Origin: Gordius sp. MW1
Taxonomy: Eukaryota > Nematomorpha > Gordioida > Gordea > Gordiidae
Assembly: GCA_964036665.1 (NCBI GenBank)
Contig: OZ038532.1
Span: 4,216,001 to 4,280,000, forward strand
Direction of reading: 5' to 3'
DNA length: 64,000 nucleotides
The translations under genes and the position numbers were made by a program. The notes below the pieces were generated by a model. That model had not been told where the DNA came from, searched no databases, and saw nothing but the letters and a program-made list of their open reading frames with translations. Shown here piece after piece: positions 33,671 through 45,515 of the stretch; the first letter of the stretch is position 1, and the number at the start of each line of letters is the position of its first letter.

Positions 33671-35501
33671 TCCAAATTAATCACGACCAAAATCCGCGCC
33701 TCCTTGGCCAGTTCCTTCCTCCCCAACCAATTAGGTTTTGGAGTCAAGGGAGGTTGTGAAGCCGCAGCCCATACCGCAAGAATCCTTTTTGAGTCCTCAC
33801 CTCAGTCCGAACTACTAGTCAAACTTGACTTTAAAAACGCTTTCAACAGCGTCCATAGGGCGGCGTTTCTAAAACCCTTCCAGGAAGCGTACCCCGAATA
33901 CTACTCCTATGTCCTCAATAGTTAGGGTGCCCCATCATACCTTCTATTTGGGGACAAAACAATTCACTCTTTTAGAGGGATACAGCAAGGTGATCCCCTA
34001 GGCCCAGCTCTTTTCTGTCTGGCCATCCAAGGGATAATTGAAAAAATTTCTAACTCAGGAAATTTTTCATGCAACCTTTGGTACATGGACGACGGTTTTT
34101 TGGTGGGACCAGCCAGCGAAAAACAAAAAATACCGAAAATCATCGAGTCCTTCTCAGATTTAGTAGGTCTCCAACTGAACCATTTAAAATGTGAAATTTA
34201 CTGCAGGGACACCTCAATCGACCCCTCATCATTCCCATTTCCCGTACTCTCCTTATACCAGTTTAGCCATTTAGGCGCTCCATTAGGAGGGCCCATCTCT
34301 TCGCAACGTTTTCTAGCAAAATTTTCGACCTTTATTGAGACCGTCAAACCCACCTTGCAAAAATTTACCCCTCACCACGCTTTCTTTTTGACAAAAAATT
34401 TCCTGCTAATCCTAAAAATAAATCACGCCTTGCGTGCATCACCTATCTACAGCTGTCCCGAACAACTCAATATGATCGAACGGGGCGGGCATTCAATCAC
34501 TTTTTGAGTCCTGTCTTAATATAAAGTTTAGTCCCGCCCAATGGCTCCAAGCATCCCTCCCTTCTAAGAGAGGGGGGATTGGCATAAGATCCCCGAGACA
34601 GATTGCATTAGCGGGTTTTATATCGTCGCGTATGAGTACCGACCCGCTATTCACCGCTTTGACATCTCTCTCAGACCCGCGCCTTCAGGAGGCTCTACGC
34701 CTCTGGGATACGGAAAAGCTCGAATCAGCCGACCGACCACTTCGAGTGACCCAGAAGGAATGGGACCCTCCCTTGATAGCACGTTCCGTAGCTCAACTCT
34801 CTCCGAACGACCTATCTCAAGGAAAACACCTTTTCAACTGGGCTTCTTCAACAGCGGTTACGAATGGCTCGAGGCAATCCCTAGCAGGAACCTGGGACTT
34901 TACATGTCTGGTGAGGAGCTACGCATTGCCCTAGGCCTGCGTCTCGTCTGTGACATCGTATCCCCATTCGTATGCGACCAATGTTAACAGCCGGTCCAAC
35001 CCAATGGCCATCACCCCCTCCACTGCAAACAGCAAAGGGCGCAAACCCAGGCACACGGCGATTAACAAACTAATCGGCCAGTACCTAAGGAAGGCAGGCT
35101 TTCCAAATACCTTGGAACCCGTCGGCCTCAGCACACTAGATGGAAAAAGACCCGACGGCGTTACGCTCATCCCCTGGTCCCGCGGACTGAATCTCACTTG
35201 GGACTTCACCACGGTCGATATATTCGCCCCCTCCAACTCCTCTCCTGACCTTTTAGTCAACACTGAAAGTAGGAAGTCAAATAAATACTCTTCCCTTTCA
35301 GAAATAATATTTATTCCCTTAGTGGCTTCCACAATCGGAAACCTAGGCATCCAATGCCTCTCTTTTTTAAAACAAATTGGGAGAGCAATTTCCATGGTCT
35401 CATCGGATTCGAAAGAGTCGTATTACATCAGACAGAAGATTACAATGGAAATCGTTAGATCTAACACGATTTCCATTCACGGCTCGATGCCATCCGTTTA
35501 G
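33671..35501 (+). pseudogene. retroelement RT core, zinc segment and endonuclease
   Basis: Three consecutive frames: 33671-33925 (motifs to DFKNAFNSV), 34085-34507 (YMDD through thumb), and 34632-35501 with an internal shift near 34940-34990. The last encodes the CCHC-like cluster and the restriction-like nuclease, ending in TMEIVRSNTISIHGSMPSV and a stop. Confidence 0.75.
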
Positions 35502-35602
35502 TCTTCGCGCGTTTATACCTTTCTTATTATACTTTTTAGTCGTTAATGTAAATTTGTACACAATTAAAGTTAAAATAAAGTATTTTACATATTAAATTCT
35601 TT

Positions 35603-35608
35603 TATAAA
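35603..35608 (+). promoter_or_regulatory. TATA-like site before PSME3
   Basis: TATAAA lies 41 bp upstream of the PSME3 ATG, in the short gap between the retroelement end and the gene. Motif-only evidence. Confidence 0.3.
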
Positions 35609-35643
35609 TGTTAAAAAGCTAAAATTTAAAAATTTGAAATCAT

Positions 35644-37181
35644 ATGGCGCTACTGCACAATAAAGTAAATTTCTGTTTTTTGATCTATAATTTTACATTA
35701 ATAAGGTAGAAGAGTTTAAGGAAAGAATTAAAGAGAAAGTAAAATTGATTGCTTTTATAAATAACTTGATTCAAGGCAGAAAAACTTTTATCCGAAGTTT
35801 TTCCAAAAAAAATAATTGAACTGGACAGACTTCTTAATGTAATATATTTTAAAACAGGATTTATTGCTCTTATAGTCACCTGATTTTTCTTTACCTGATT
35901 TAAATATTATACATGAGCAAGATAACATTCCTGTCCCTGATCCAATATATGAATCTACAATGGCATCAACAGATCAAGTATTGTTTTATTCTTTAGTTAA
36001 GCTAAATTGATTTTTAACAGGCCTCATCTCCTTTATTGGGGAAAAAACGGAAACATGAAAATTTTGCTGATAGGGATGTTAATATATTTATGAATGGGAC
36101 GGCCGATGCTTCAAAAATTGATCTTGACACCATTCTAGGTATACTGACTATTACATACACCTACCTATTATTATTTTTTATTGTATTGTTTCTAAAGGGA
36201 TTAAAGTGAACTATTTTCCTAATGGTATGTTTCCATCTAACTCTAAAATTTGTCATTTGTATAACCTACTCAAACCGTTTCAAAGTGACTTTATGGATGA
36301 TGTTAATTTGGTAATTATACAGTGATAAATAAAGTCAATATTTAGGTTAAAATGTGGATACTTTTTTTAATTCCTCGCATAGAAGATGGCAACAATTTTG
36401 GGGTTGCAATTCAGGTACTTTGTTATTTAACAATCTATAGTAGGTTAAAATATATGCTAGCTTATATCAATAAATTATTACTATATTATTTTCTTTGAAA
36501 GTTGTTGAAAGTAAATATGCAATAGTATTGTGTTTAAAAAGTTACACTTGTTAATTATAACATGTTTAACTATTAAAACATTAGACCCTTTTTATAAGTC
36601 AAATTATTTCCTTATCTTATATAATCCAAAGGTTTGGTACAAAATATTAAATAATATTTGCAGGAAGAAGCCTTAGCAGAGGTGCGTCAAGTAGAAAGTG
36701 ACTCTACAGTTTATCTAGAACATCTATCTAGATATCATGTAGCAAGGGGAAAATTGATTTCCAAAGTAGCCAAATATCCCCATATAGAAGATTACAGAAT
36801 GGCTATCAAGCAACTTGATGAAAGACAATACCTAGCTCTTAAGTTGACATGTGCAGAAATTAGGAATAATTATGTGAGTTTTTTGAATGTTTACCTCAAT
36901 ATAGTGGTGTTAGCTAGTACGTAAACTAGGTAGGGCATAGCAAGCATAATAAGAAAATATAATGTTTTTTGTTGAGTTATAATGATTACAATGTTACTTT
37001 TAAATGGGTTGGGTTTGATATTTTCTAAATCTTTTAATTAATAATTTTAAATGATTTATATAATTCTTGAAATATGTATCTTTTTCACATACCATTTTAG
37101 TCTAGTCTCCATGATTTGATTTTGAAGAACATTGACAAGATCAAGAAACCTAAAACGAATAACATGGACAATTTGTATTGA
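35644..37181 (+). CDS. PSME3: proteasome activator PA28-gamma (REG-gamma), 9 exons
   Basis: Exons: 35644-35664, 35706-35738, 35776-35838, 35876-35977, 36021-36138, 36198-36310, 36346-36414, 36664-36873, 37101-37181. All introns are GT-AG and all phases agree, giving about 269 residues (human PSME3 is 254). The product forms the ring activator of the 20S proteasome in the nucleus. Conserved features: FPKKIIELDRLL (residues 28-39), NIPVPDP (56-62), the basic GKKRKH (80-85) in the family's nuclear-localisation linker, the activation loop RIEDGNNFGV (161-170), YLEHLSRYHVARGKLISKVA followed by KYPH, and the C-terminus LHDLILKNIDKIKK ending NLY. The start in exon 1 (MALLHNK) is inferred from the frame and a good donor. 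Seven introns are 35-59 bp. An AATAAA at 37322-37327 may end the transcript. Confidence 0.93.
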
Positions 37182-38418
37182 AAGGCAAACTTTAGTGATA
37201 CTCATGTCACAGTGCCATGTCAATGCTTATGGGTTATTGTAGATACTTTGTAATTATATCTAAATATCTTTGGCTTGTTGTAATCGTTGTAATGTAACCC
37301 AAAATCTAAATTATTCTTGTAAATAAATTGGATTTTTAACGCATCTATGGCACTAAAAATTATTTCTATGAAGTTTACAAGTTTATTATTAAGAATTTTT
37401 TGGTATTAATTTTGTGGATAAAGATTAGATTGTTATTTATAAGTGATTCTATTTTAATAAATATCACTCAATTGATGAGTGGTTTAGATAAAAGGGATTT
37501 TTTATTAACTAAGTATTAATAGCGTTTTTTCCAATTTTTTGAAGAGCCTTGTTTGAATCATGTTTTATATTTTTATGAAGAATTTAAATTTATAATATTA
37601 ATTATACCAATTTTTGGGGCCTATGTAATTATCCAAAATTACCACTTCTTAAGAAACACTAAAAAACTTTGTGAGTCGTTTCTTTAAAATGTCACTTTGG
37701 TTTGACAATGAATTTATGTGCTATATATTATTTAAACATTTTTAAAATTATCTTTTATTGCTACCCTACATTGTTTGAAAATATTAATTAAAACCATTAA
37801 AACGTCTCATCATTATTCAAAGCATTGGCATAGGGAGGGGGTAGTTTTTGGGTTAGAACCCCATCCATGATTTTCAATTTATATAATTTTTATATTGTAT
37901 ATTTGATAAAAATAAATATTTGTTGGAATTTTGCTTTTAGTATTTTATTATTTTTACACTATTGTCACCTTAAATTTTTAGGAAAAAAAACATTTTTATC
38001 CAAAAAATAGTTATAAAAAAATTTTACCTTGAAAATTTTTTTACCCATCCCTTGAGGAAATCCTAATAGGCCTATGGTTCAAAGATTAGTTTGTTGCAAT
38101 GTCTCCAACTTTTTGTTTTATACCTCATAACAACTATTGCTATCAAATGTTTAAACCTTATTTTTTTAACAAAACAATTCTTATTTTTTGTCTATATATT
38201 TAGAATTATACTCGGTTGCTTTTCACAAATCATCATATAATATATGGTAAATAGATAATAGATATTTTTAATAAAAAATGTAAATATTACTATTAACTTT
38301 GTAACATTTTGATATTTAATCAACCATTTATATTCAAACTCTTTAACCTCAACCATTAAATCAGTTTAATTTATAATATAATCTACAATGATTTTATTTT
38401 TCAATCAAGTTTAATATT
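37182..38418. other. intergenic, 3' of PSME3
   Basis: 3' UTR of PSME3 to about 37.35 kb, then AT-rich DNA. A G-rich patch near 37838-37860 may be a relic of the MITE family. No gene recognised. Confidence 0.45.
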
Positions 38419-38559
38419 CATGAGCCTAGTCAGGTTTTGGATTAGGGGGGGGGGGGGGAGGCGAAACGTTTAAAAGTTCAATTAGGGGGGGGGCAAAACA
38501 TATTTATTTAATTTTTTGCCCTTTGGCGCACCCCCCCCCCCCCCCTGGCTACGCCCATG
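38419..38559. repeat. CATGGGCGTAGCC MITE, GGCAAA subfamily
   Basis: Starts CATGAGCCTAGTCAGG and ends TGGCTACGCCCATG. It has long G and C runs and the AAAGTTCAATTAGGGGG word shared with the copies at 57684 and 23814. The target duplication is unclear. Confidence 0.8.
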
Positions 38560-40381
38560 TTCATGTTTGATATAACAGCCTTTTTATCACACTAGGATGA
38601 GCAATTTAAGCGATTATTGAAATTTATTCATTTATAGAAGACATCGAAAAATCATTATTAATAAAAAAAAACGACATAGAGCTCTCTTTACAAATTTGTA
38701 TAATTGCCCCGCTTAATTTTAAAACGTACCTCTCAGAATTGGTGGAATTAACTATGTTTTATTCTTATCATATCAACAAATATTAAACGTATTATTTATT
38801 TGTTTGGCTACACTATAATTACATTTAAAATTACATGTATTTTACACGAAGTAATAGTTAATTATCATTTGAGAAAATTGGTAATAGTATAAAAGAATGT
38901 TGCATTTTTTAAATAGAAATTATGAATAAATTACCTTTTTAACAAGGTTAATTCTACTTGAGACCTTATAAAAATAGTAAATTTAGAGAACTAGTATTAT
39001 TGCAACATCTATTTCTTTTATTTAAAAAACACGAAAAATTTAAGAATTTACAGGATCAATTGAATTAAATTTTGTTCGCCTTTCCACAATATTTATACAT
39101 AATCACCCACAAAATTCACAACATGTATTTGCAAGTTTATTCAAACTTTTAATAGAAACTAATCTAAAAAACTTTAATTCCCTAGAGTTTGGTCTAACCT
39201 ACATGTTTATTTTCCCAATTATTTGCCAAACTAAGTATGCCTTTATGAGGCAGGTAAATTAATTATTTGTAATTAGAAAAATTTATAATTTAAATAAACA
39301 TTAATGATTATATTATTATGTTGGTTAAATTTGTGTATGTTATATTTTTTCTGTTTATTTTAAAACTCAAGGCTCGTTAATTTTAATTTAGTTTGTACTA
39401 ATTTAGGTTAAGAGCTGATTAAACAATTTACAATTGTGCGAATACACGCTACTTTAAGTCATTTTGCACCTATTTTTTCTCAATTTTTAAAAAATATTTT
39501 GACATTCTAATTTTAAATGTCGGGCATGTTTTGGTCAGTGGGTTAGCACTAAGAAGAAATATGTACACGTCGGCAATCGTTCGGTGAGAACGGACTATAT
39601 TTGGGATGCGAATAACATGGGAGTTAATTATGACAATGAAAGATAACACGGGCATGACCTGGCACCACATATTTCCAATTATTTTGCAACAATGTTGTTT
39701 AATAAATTAAGGGTTATAACTATTTCGCGATACGGTTAAAAGTAGAGTGAGATGGTGGACTATAGGTATGAGGTAATTAAGTCTAAAGCACGGTTTCCAT
39801 TTGGGACACCAAAAAATGCCGGGAAATTAGAAAGACTGAATAGTTTTTCGAGAATAATTATGGCTTCGCTGTCTAACTGATACTGGGTTGGGATATATTC
39901 AAATGTTCCGACACATCTGTAGGTTCGAGCATCCATGTCGTAGGGCACTCAATCGAAGGATTTCCTTTTCCACTTCATTATTAGGAGAAATAGAGTTAGC
40001 ATCGATGTTCTTGGCTACTATACATGGTTGCGCAGCCGTTCAGGAACTTTCTCTTCCCCGCTGATGCTCGCGTGTTTACCCCACAGTTCCTTCCAAGCCT
40101 CAGGTGCCTCTTTTTAAGGTAGAAGGGAGCCTTCCTTGGCATAGGGGGTGGGGTGCAGGGTTCTGACAATTGTTAATCCGTTTTCTCATCTGGCCGAACC
40201 TGTTTTTTAAAGCACAGTTATTGGGTTTTTGGAATTTTGTTGTGGCGACATAAGTGATTATAGGATGGTATTAAATTTATATGACAAAGTATCTATTCCT
40301 TTTTCGACTAATTTAAGTAAGAAATCGTCTCGTGTTTTTGATAAGACGATATCATGTTGTTAAAATGGTTCATTTTAATTA
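38560..40381. other. intergenic, with unassigned decayed coding-like patch
   Basis: Mostly AT-rich. On the - strand between about 40150 and 39470, broken frames give peptide-like stretches (for example YRCVGTFEYIPTQYQLDSEA at 39847-39906) with stops and higher GC than the surroundings. It looks like a decayed insertion, but I cannot name the family. Confidence 0.3.
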
Positions 40382-40389
40382 GTCTAGGC

Positions 40390-41139
40390 CAGGGGTCGGC
40401 AACCTGTTTGTCCTTAAGGGCGCAATACTAAATTTGAAAATCACCGAGGGCGCATATTTTACAGATAATCAACAGGTATAAATAGGCAATAAAAAACAGA
40501 TTTTTTATAACTTAATTTTGTTGGTGTCATACATAATGATACATATAATTCAGTGTGAAACTTGGGTGTCCATATTTTCAGCTAATTTCTTATAATCCAT
40601 CTGTAAATGGTTTTTTATTCTTAGCTAGCAAATGCTAAATTTATATGACGCGATCGTTGCTGCTTTATGGTGTTGCAGTGGTGTAGTAAAAAAACTTTGC
40701 TGGTTAGTTCTTGAAGATTTTAAAGAAATAATTTTTTTCTTCTAATTTCAGAGTTATTGGATAGTCACTATCAAAAGTTGTATGAACGGTCAATATTACT
40801 TTTCTTGGGAATCGCAACACTATTATTACACAACAAACAAATACACTTCCCTTTGTAATCAACGAAACAATATAGATCATTCATCGTTAAAATAATATGT
40901 TCTTTTTCTTACATTTATCCATGAAGGGGTTGAAAGAAAAGAATTATTTCGGATTACTTGGTAGTTTTAAATGCACGGTCTACGCGTGGTCTATTCGAAA
41001 TACGATCACACACTAACAAAAAATACGTGCGTGTTATTAGATAGGCTCATATTATACATTTACATTAGTCCAGCGAGGGCGCATTAAGAATCGATCGGGG
41101 GCGCCATGGCGCCCGCGGGCGCCGCGTTGCCTACCCTCG
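40390..41139. mobile_element. hAT-type non-autonomous element, CAGGGGTCGGCAACC ends
   Basis: The left end reads CAGGGGTCGGCAACC, and the reverse complement of the right end reads CGAGGGTAGGCAACG. The 8-bp duplication GTCTAGGC lies at 40382-40389 and 41140-41147. The subterminal word GAGGGCGCAT/AAGGGCGCAA is typical of hAT ends. 750 bp, no transposase. Confidence 0.85.
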
Positions 41140-41147
41140 GTCTAGGC

Positions 41148-42295
41148 CAGTGGTTCTTAACCTTTTTATACACGCGGCCCCCAAATATTTTATAATTTGT
41201 TTGCGGCCCCCCATTTTTTTCATAATAATTATCTATAATATATTGATTTTCTATTATTTTTTCATTTTATTATATAATAAATATAAAACACAACTTTATT
41301 ATTTCATTATCTATTTAAATATAAATGTGGTGTTCCACATTGGTTTTATTAGCACTGTGGTGTTTCCCCCTCCCTGAATTATTATTACTTATTTTTATTA
41401 TTTTACGCGTAGCACAGATTGTTTATTAGCCTATTTATTTTTGTTGGTTTGTTTATTCCCCCCCCCCCCACACACACGCATATAATTAATTATACGCTAT
41501 TGTGCCAGATCCCCTCTACGATTAAATTTAGATTTTATTACCCATTTTGATCGAGCGCTGTTTCGTGATCGAGCACTTTTAATGGCCTTCGCGTTCGCTT
41601 TATCGAATATTATTATATATTTTTTGGATTAGTATTGATTAAAATACAAAATGTAGCCATCCTAGAAATAGAACTTCAATTAATATTATTTCGCGCGTTT
41701 TAAATACAATAAATATTCCGCGAATAATAAATAAAATAGTTTGAACAAAGGAATTCTTTTTGTTAATTTCGTAAAGGAATCCTTTTCTTAAGATTCCAAA
41801 ATAAAAACTTCATAATTAAACATAAAAACAATGTTTAAAATAAAAAATATATGCATTCGGAAATATATTTAATGAGATTTCTGCTGCTGAACATCTTCAG
41901 CCAATTTGTTAATTCTTGGTTCAATTGATTGTAATGCTATCCTCATGCAGGAATCTAGTCGCAATCGATTGCGTTTTTTAGTTTTTATATCCACCATAGT
42001 TGAGAAGCCTTTTTCACACAAATATGTACTAGCGAAATGCAGCAAATTTTGAATTGCTGCTGAAAATAATGGAGGATATTCTGCACGAATTTGTATCCAA
42101 AATTGCGGCAAACTTTTAGTTTTAAACAAAGATTTTAAATTACAATCATTTATTAGTTCTAATAATAAATCTTAAGGCAACGAGTTCGAATCCCCTGGTG
42201 AGTATTTTTTCGAAAGCTTTTCTGAAAATTTTTATTTTATAAAAAAATTTGGCGGCCCCCCGGCAAACTTCTCGCGACTCCCAGGTTAATCACTG
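41148..42295 (-). mobile_element. hAT element, CAGTGGTTCTTAACC ends, transposase remnant
   Basis: The left end is CAGTGGTTCTTAACC, and the reverse complement of the right end is CAGTGATTAACCTGGGA. The 8-bp duplication GTCTAGGC is at 41140-41147 and 42296-42303, the same sequence as for the element just before it. It encodes a hAT transposase C-terminus on the - strand and is internally deleted (1.15 kb). A GTTCGAATCCCC word at 42184 resembles a pol III B box. Confidence 0.88.
41869..42129 (-). pseudogene. hAT transposase C-terminal fragment
   Basis: 86 residues including FASTYLCEKGFSTMVDIKTK and RNRLRLDSCMRIAL, the dimerisation-region motif of hAT transposases of the ZBED5/FAM200-related type. 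The upstream zinc finger and the catalytic region are missing. It ends at a TGA/TAA near 41869. Confidence 0.85.
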
Positions 42296-42303
42296 GTCTA
42301 GGC

Positions 42304-43240
42304 CATTCTATTGAATCCATGGTAAGCACATTTAGATTATTTAAAGTTAAGTTATACGTGATATTTTTATGGCTGGCACAACCGTTGTTTTTATTGTTGT
42401 ATGGGTTGTTTAAAAATTGAAGCCGGAGATTAAAAAAATGTTGTGCCGTTTTTGTGGTGGCGCGTTAATAGGGCATTATTTGGTGTGTGTAGCCGTGAGA
42501 ACCATCTGGTGAGGTTGTACATTCTAGTTTATAAAAGAAATTCTTCTTAGCTACGTCCTTCATGCTCAGAGAGTACTCACTTTCGTAATGATGCCATAAC
42601 CTTTATAAAGCTCGATATCCTTTACAAGTTATTCTGGTGTATGGTTATTTGGGTTAATGGCTCCTTTTTAAAAGGAAACTACCATGTTAAGCGTAACAAA
42701 ATCCGAAAAGAACTCTCTGCACAGCTTGGAAGGGGTTGAACCCCTCATTGTATCATGGTTTTTAATTGAACTAATATTGATAGATGCTTAATTTTAATAA
42801 CAGGAGTTTTATATATATCAGGACACTTTTTTTTGGATGAGTTAAATATTAATTTGGTTGACCACCTACACTTTGGGCGGCTGACTTGAGGTCCATGCAG
42901 CTTGACAAGTGATTGGCATCAAGTGCTATTTGCAAATGAATGGATACGTTTCGTATGTTCAAATCGTCTCTAAAATTATAATACAAAACTCATCTCAACT
43001 TTTTTTAGATATCCCTCTTTTATACTAAAATATGCTGTTAAGGTTGCAATATTTGCATAATTTTAAAACATGGCGTGGTCATTTGCTTGTGCGGCGTTTT
43101 ATGCTATAGCTTTCTAATAACCCAAGATGGGAACATCGGATCCTGGTAGGCTTTAGGAATAGATAATTTACTGTTAGTTTTCGTATCCTTTAATTGTATT
43201 ATTGACTTTATTTTATTAACACATAAAAGGGAATTGTTGT
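42304..43240. other. intergenic, no feature recognised
   Basis: AT-rich with several decayed GC-richer words. No open frame over 60 codons with a domain. Confidence 0.4.
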
Positions 43241-43244
43241 TTTT

Positions 43245-45515
43245 TCCCTATAGCTGTTTGTCACACTTAGTGGTCAGGTCCTTTAAGTACCTTTTCCACG
43301 TAATCCTGCACTTACATCAGCTCTGCTTTAGCTCCCTTTTTAAGCTCATAACTATTTTACATTTCCATGTCAGCTTAGGCCTCCCTCTTTTTCGTTATCT
43401 TCGACTTGCTTTGTCAAATGACTTTTCTCCTTCTCTCCAAATGGCTATACCATCTCAATCTTCTTACAACCAACCTTATCTGAATTGGAATATATTTAGT
43501 TTGTCCCTTCGTTGATCCCTTTATGTGGTACTTCTTGCTTATTCCAAAGATCCGTCTCAAGTATTTCCAATGTAGCCTAGCTTTGCTTTTTCTATGCCTT
43601 AATCGCCCAGGTGTTCGCTCCTTACATCACCGTGGGGATGGGATACGTCCTCTTAATTTCAATGATATTATTTGTCAAGTACCTTTAACTCACTGAACTT
43701 TAGCCAGCCTGCGTTTATTCTTGCCTTAATTTCATTTTCCACAGCCCCATCACATTACTCTAGAACCGAGATGTTTTCCTTCTTAATGCTTAAACATCAG
43801 TCATCGATTTTCATTTGTGTTCCTTTGTAATCATTTCCCTACTCCGAGCATATGTATTCAAATTTATCTCGGTTGACCCTAAGGCTATTCCTTTAAATTC
43901 GATGCTTCCACACGTTACCTGCCTTGCTAAATTTACATTAAACTGTGCACAGCACTAGATTATCTCCAAGGTGATTCGAATTTCAGGTTCTTAGTTATCC
44001 AATCCATATTGTTATAAAGAGAAATGGACTTAGTGACGATCCTTGATGCACACCGACATAATCCCATTGATATACCACTAAATGTCCATGTTTTAGTTTT
44101 TGCGTTACTATACATATTTTAAAACTTATATAAGCGTCGGGTACGCCATTTGAACTAAGGCTCCCATAGCAACTGCCTTGGAACTCTATTAAAAGCTTTC
44201 TCAAGATCGATGAAACACATATGAAGATCCTTCTGTTTTTCCCTATATAATTCCATGAGCCGCCTGAGACCATGTATTGCATTTAGAGATATGCAAAATC
44301 CATTTTTCTTAGGCACATATTTAAAAATAGGGCGGGGATCTCTTCCTTGCTCTTTATGGTGTGTAAATTTACCACATTCTTTGAGTTCCTTGCCCTGATC
44401 TTTGAGATTTTGTAGATCATTCTTTCCCCTCCTTTTCTAGTTAACTTAGCGTTTAAACTTTCCTAAACATCTTTAGCCTTGACCACACAGCGTTTTGCCT
44501 CATTTAGCATTCACATATGCCAATCTTGTTTCTTTATTTCTGTTGTCTTACTATAATTTTAATAACTTTCTTTTTAATTTGACTAGGTGTTGCACGTCTT
44601 CGTTTAACCAACATGTCTTTTATCTTTTTGTATACCTGGTTTGCCTTCTCTTAGAATACATTTCGCTAATGATTGTACCGTGTTAGCTATGTTATTCCAC
44701 ATATCGTTGGCATTCTATTGATCATCTATCAGCAGCCGCTCAATTATTTGATCTTTGTAAGCATTTTTCAAGTTTGGCAACCGGAACCATTTAAATTTTT
44801 ATTTAGTCTCTTCGGCTTTTGTGTAAAAGCCTTGGAGATGGCATGGTCTGTGTTGGGTTGCAATAGCTTTATCTCTGGTATAACCTTACAATCGCGTACA
44901 TCTTTTAATTCCTTTGTTGATATTAAGAAAAAGTCGATCCGCGAAGACCGATTCCCCTATTTGTAAGATTTTAGGTTTGTGAAGAAACTATTTGTATGGC
45001 CATATTAATGCCGTAGCCTTTTTCAATATTTCTTCGCCTTCATCGTTTCTTGAGCCGTATAAATTTACCACATGGTAGCGTTCAAACCTTTCTCTTGTTT
45101 TGTCTATGTGACCGTTTATCCGCTTCTATTGTAATTATCTCGGCTCTAGGAATCATGCGAAGCGTTTCGTCTAATTTTTCCCGAAAATCATGCTTTTCCT
45201 CATGTGCATCCTGTTTGAGGGGCATAACCGGTTACTACATTAAACATTTAACCTTCCATGCAATTTTTCAACATCACAAGTCGGCCAGTTTTTATTTGTA
45301 TCTCAATGAGTTTATCTTGTAGATGCGAGACTGATATGATTGCCACGGCCATTTTTATTTCCAAGCCATTGAAGCAATCCTTGTTTTTGCTCCTTTCCGT
45401 CTTGTTTCTTGTATACAAACCCGTCGCTTGCTGATGGTGTCAGCAACTTTTCGGCATTTTGCAGTCATCGTTCCAACATTTAGAGAGCCCACTCTCAATG
45501 TCCCCCCCCCCTCTT
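43245..45515 (-). pseudogene. reversed RTE-like LINE, nearly full length, decayed
   Basis: Read on the - strand from 45515 down. The endonuclease start gives GSLNVGTMTAKCRKVADTIS and CIQETRRKG (45495-45395). The RT region includes VGVHQGSSLSPFLF (44057-44016), LRVNRxKFEY and ARINAGWLKF (43890-43700). The C-terminal RKRGRPKLTW is at about 43400-43365, and a KGPDH-like end is near 43270. Many stops and frameshifts. It is the same family as the copy at 24470-26520, but this one keeps the apurinic-type endonuclease. Confidence 0.75.

Larger units (their letters stand above)
32280..35590 (+). mobile_element. non-LTR-type retroelement with RT, zinc and RLE domains
   Basis: After removing the 733-bp insertion at 32930-33662, the pieces run in order: RT fingers (SAAGLDGIRP, NKPDGSIRPIVIG), QLGFGVKGGCEAAAH, LLVKLDFKNAFNSVHR (motif A), RGIQQGDPLGPALF, WYMDDGFLVG (catalytic YMDD), LNHLKCEIY, a Cys/His segment (CDQC then HHPLHC, 34973-35035), and a PD-(D/E)xK-like endonuclease with LDGKRPDGVTLIPW and WDFTTVD (35139-35222). 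No apurinic-type endonuclease is seen at the N-terminus. Stops and frameshifts (33925, 34507, 34987) make it inactive. The element ends near an AATAAA at 35573-35578, just before PSME3. Confidence 0.75.
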
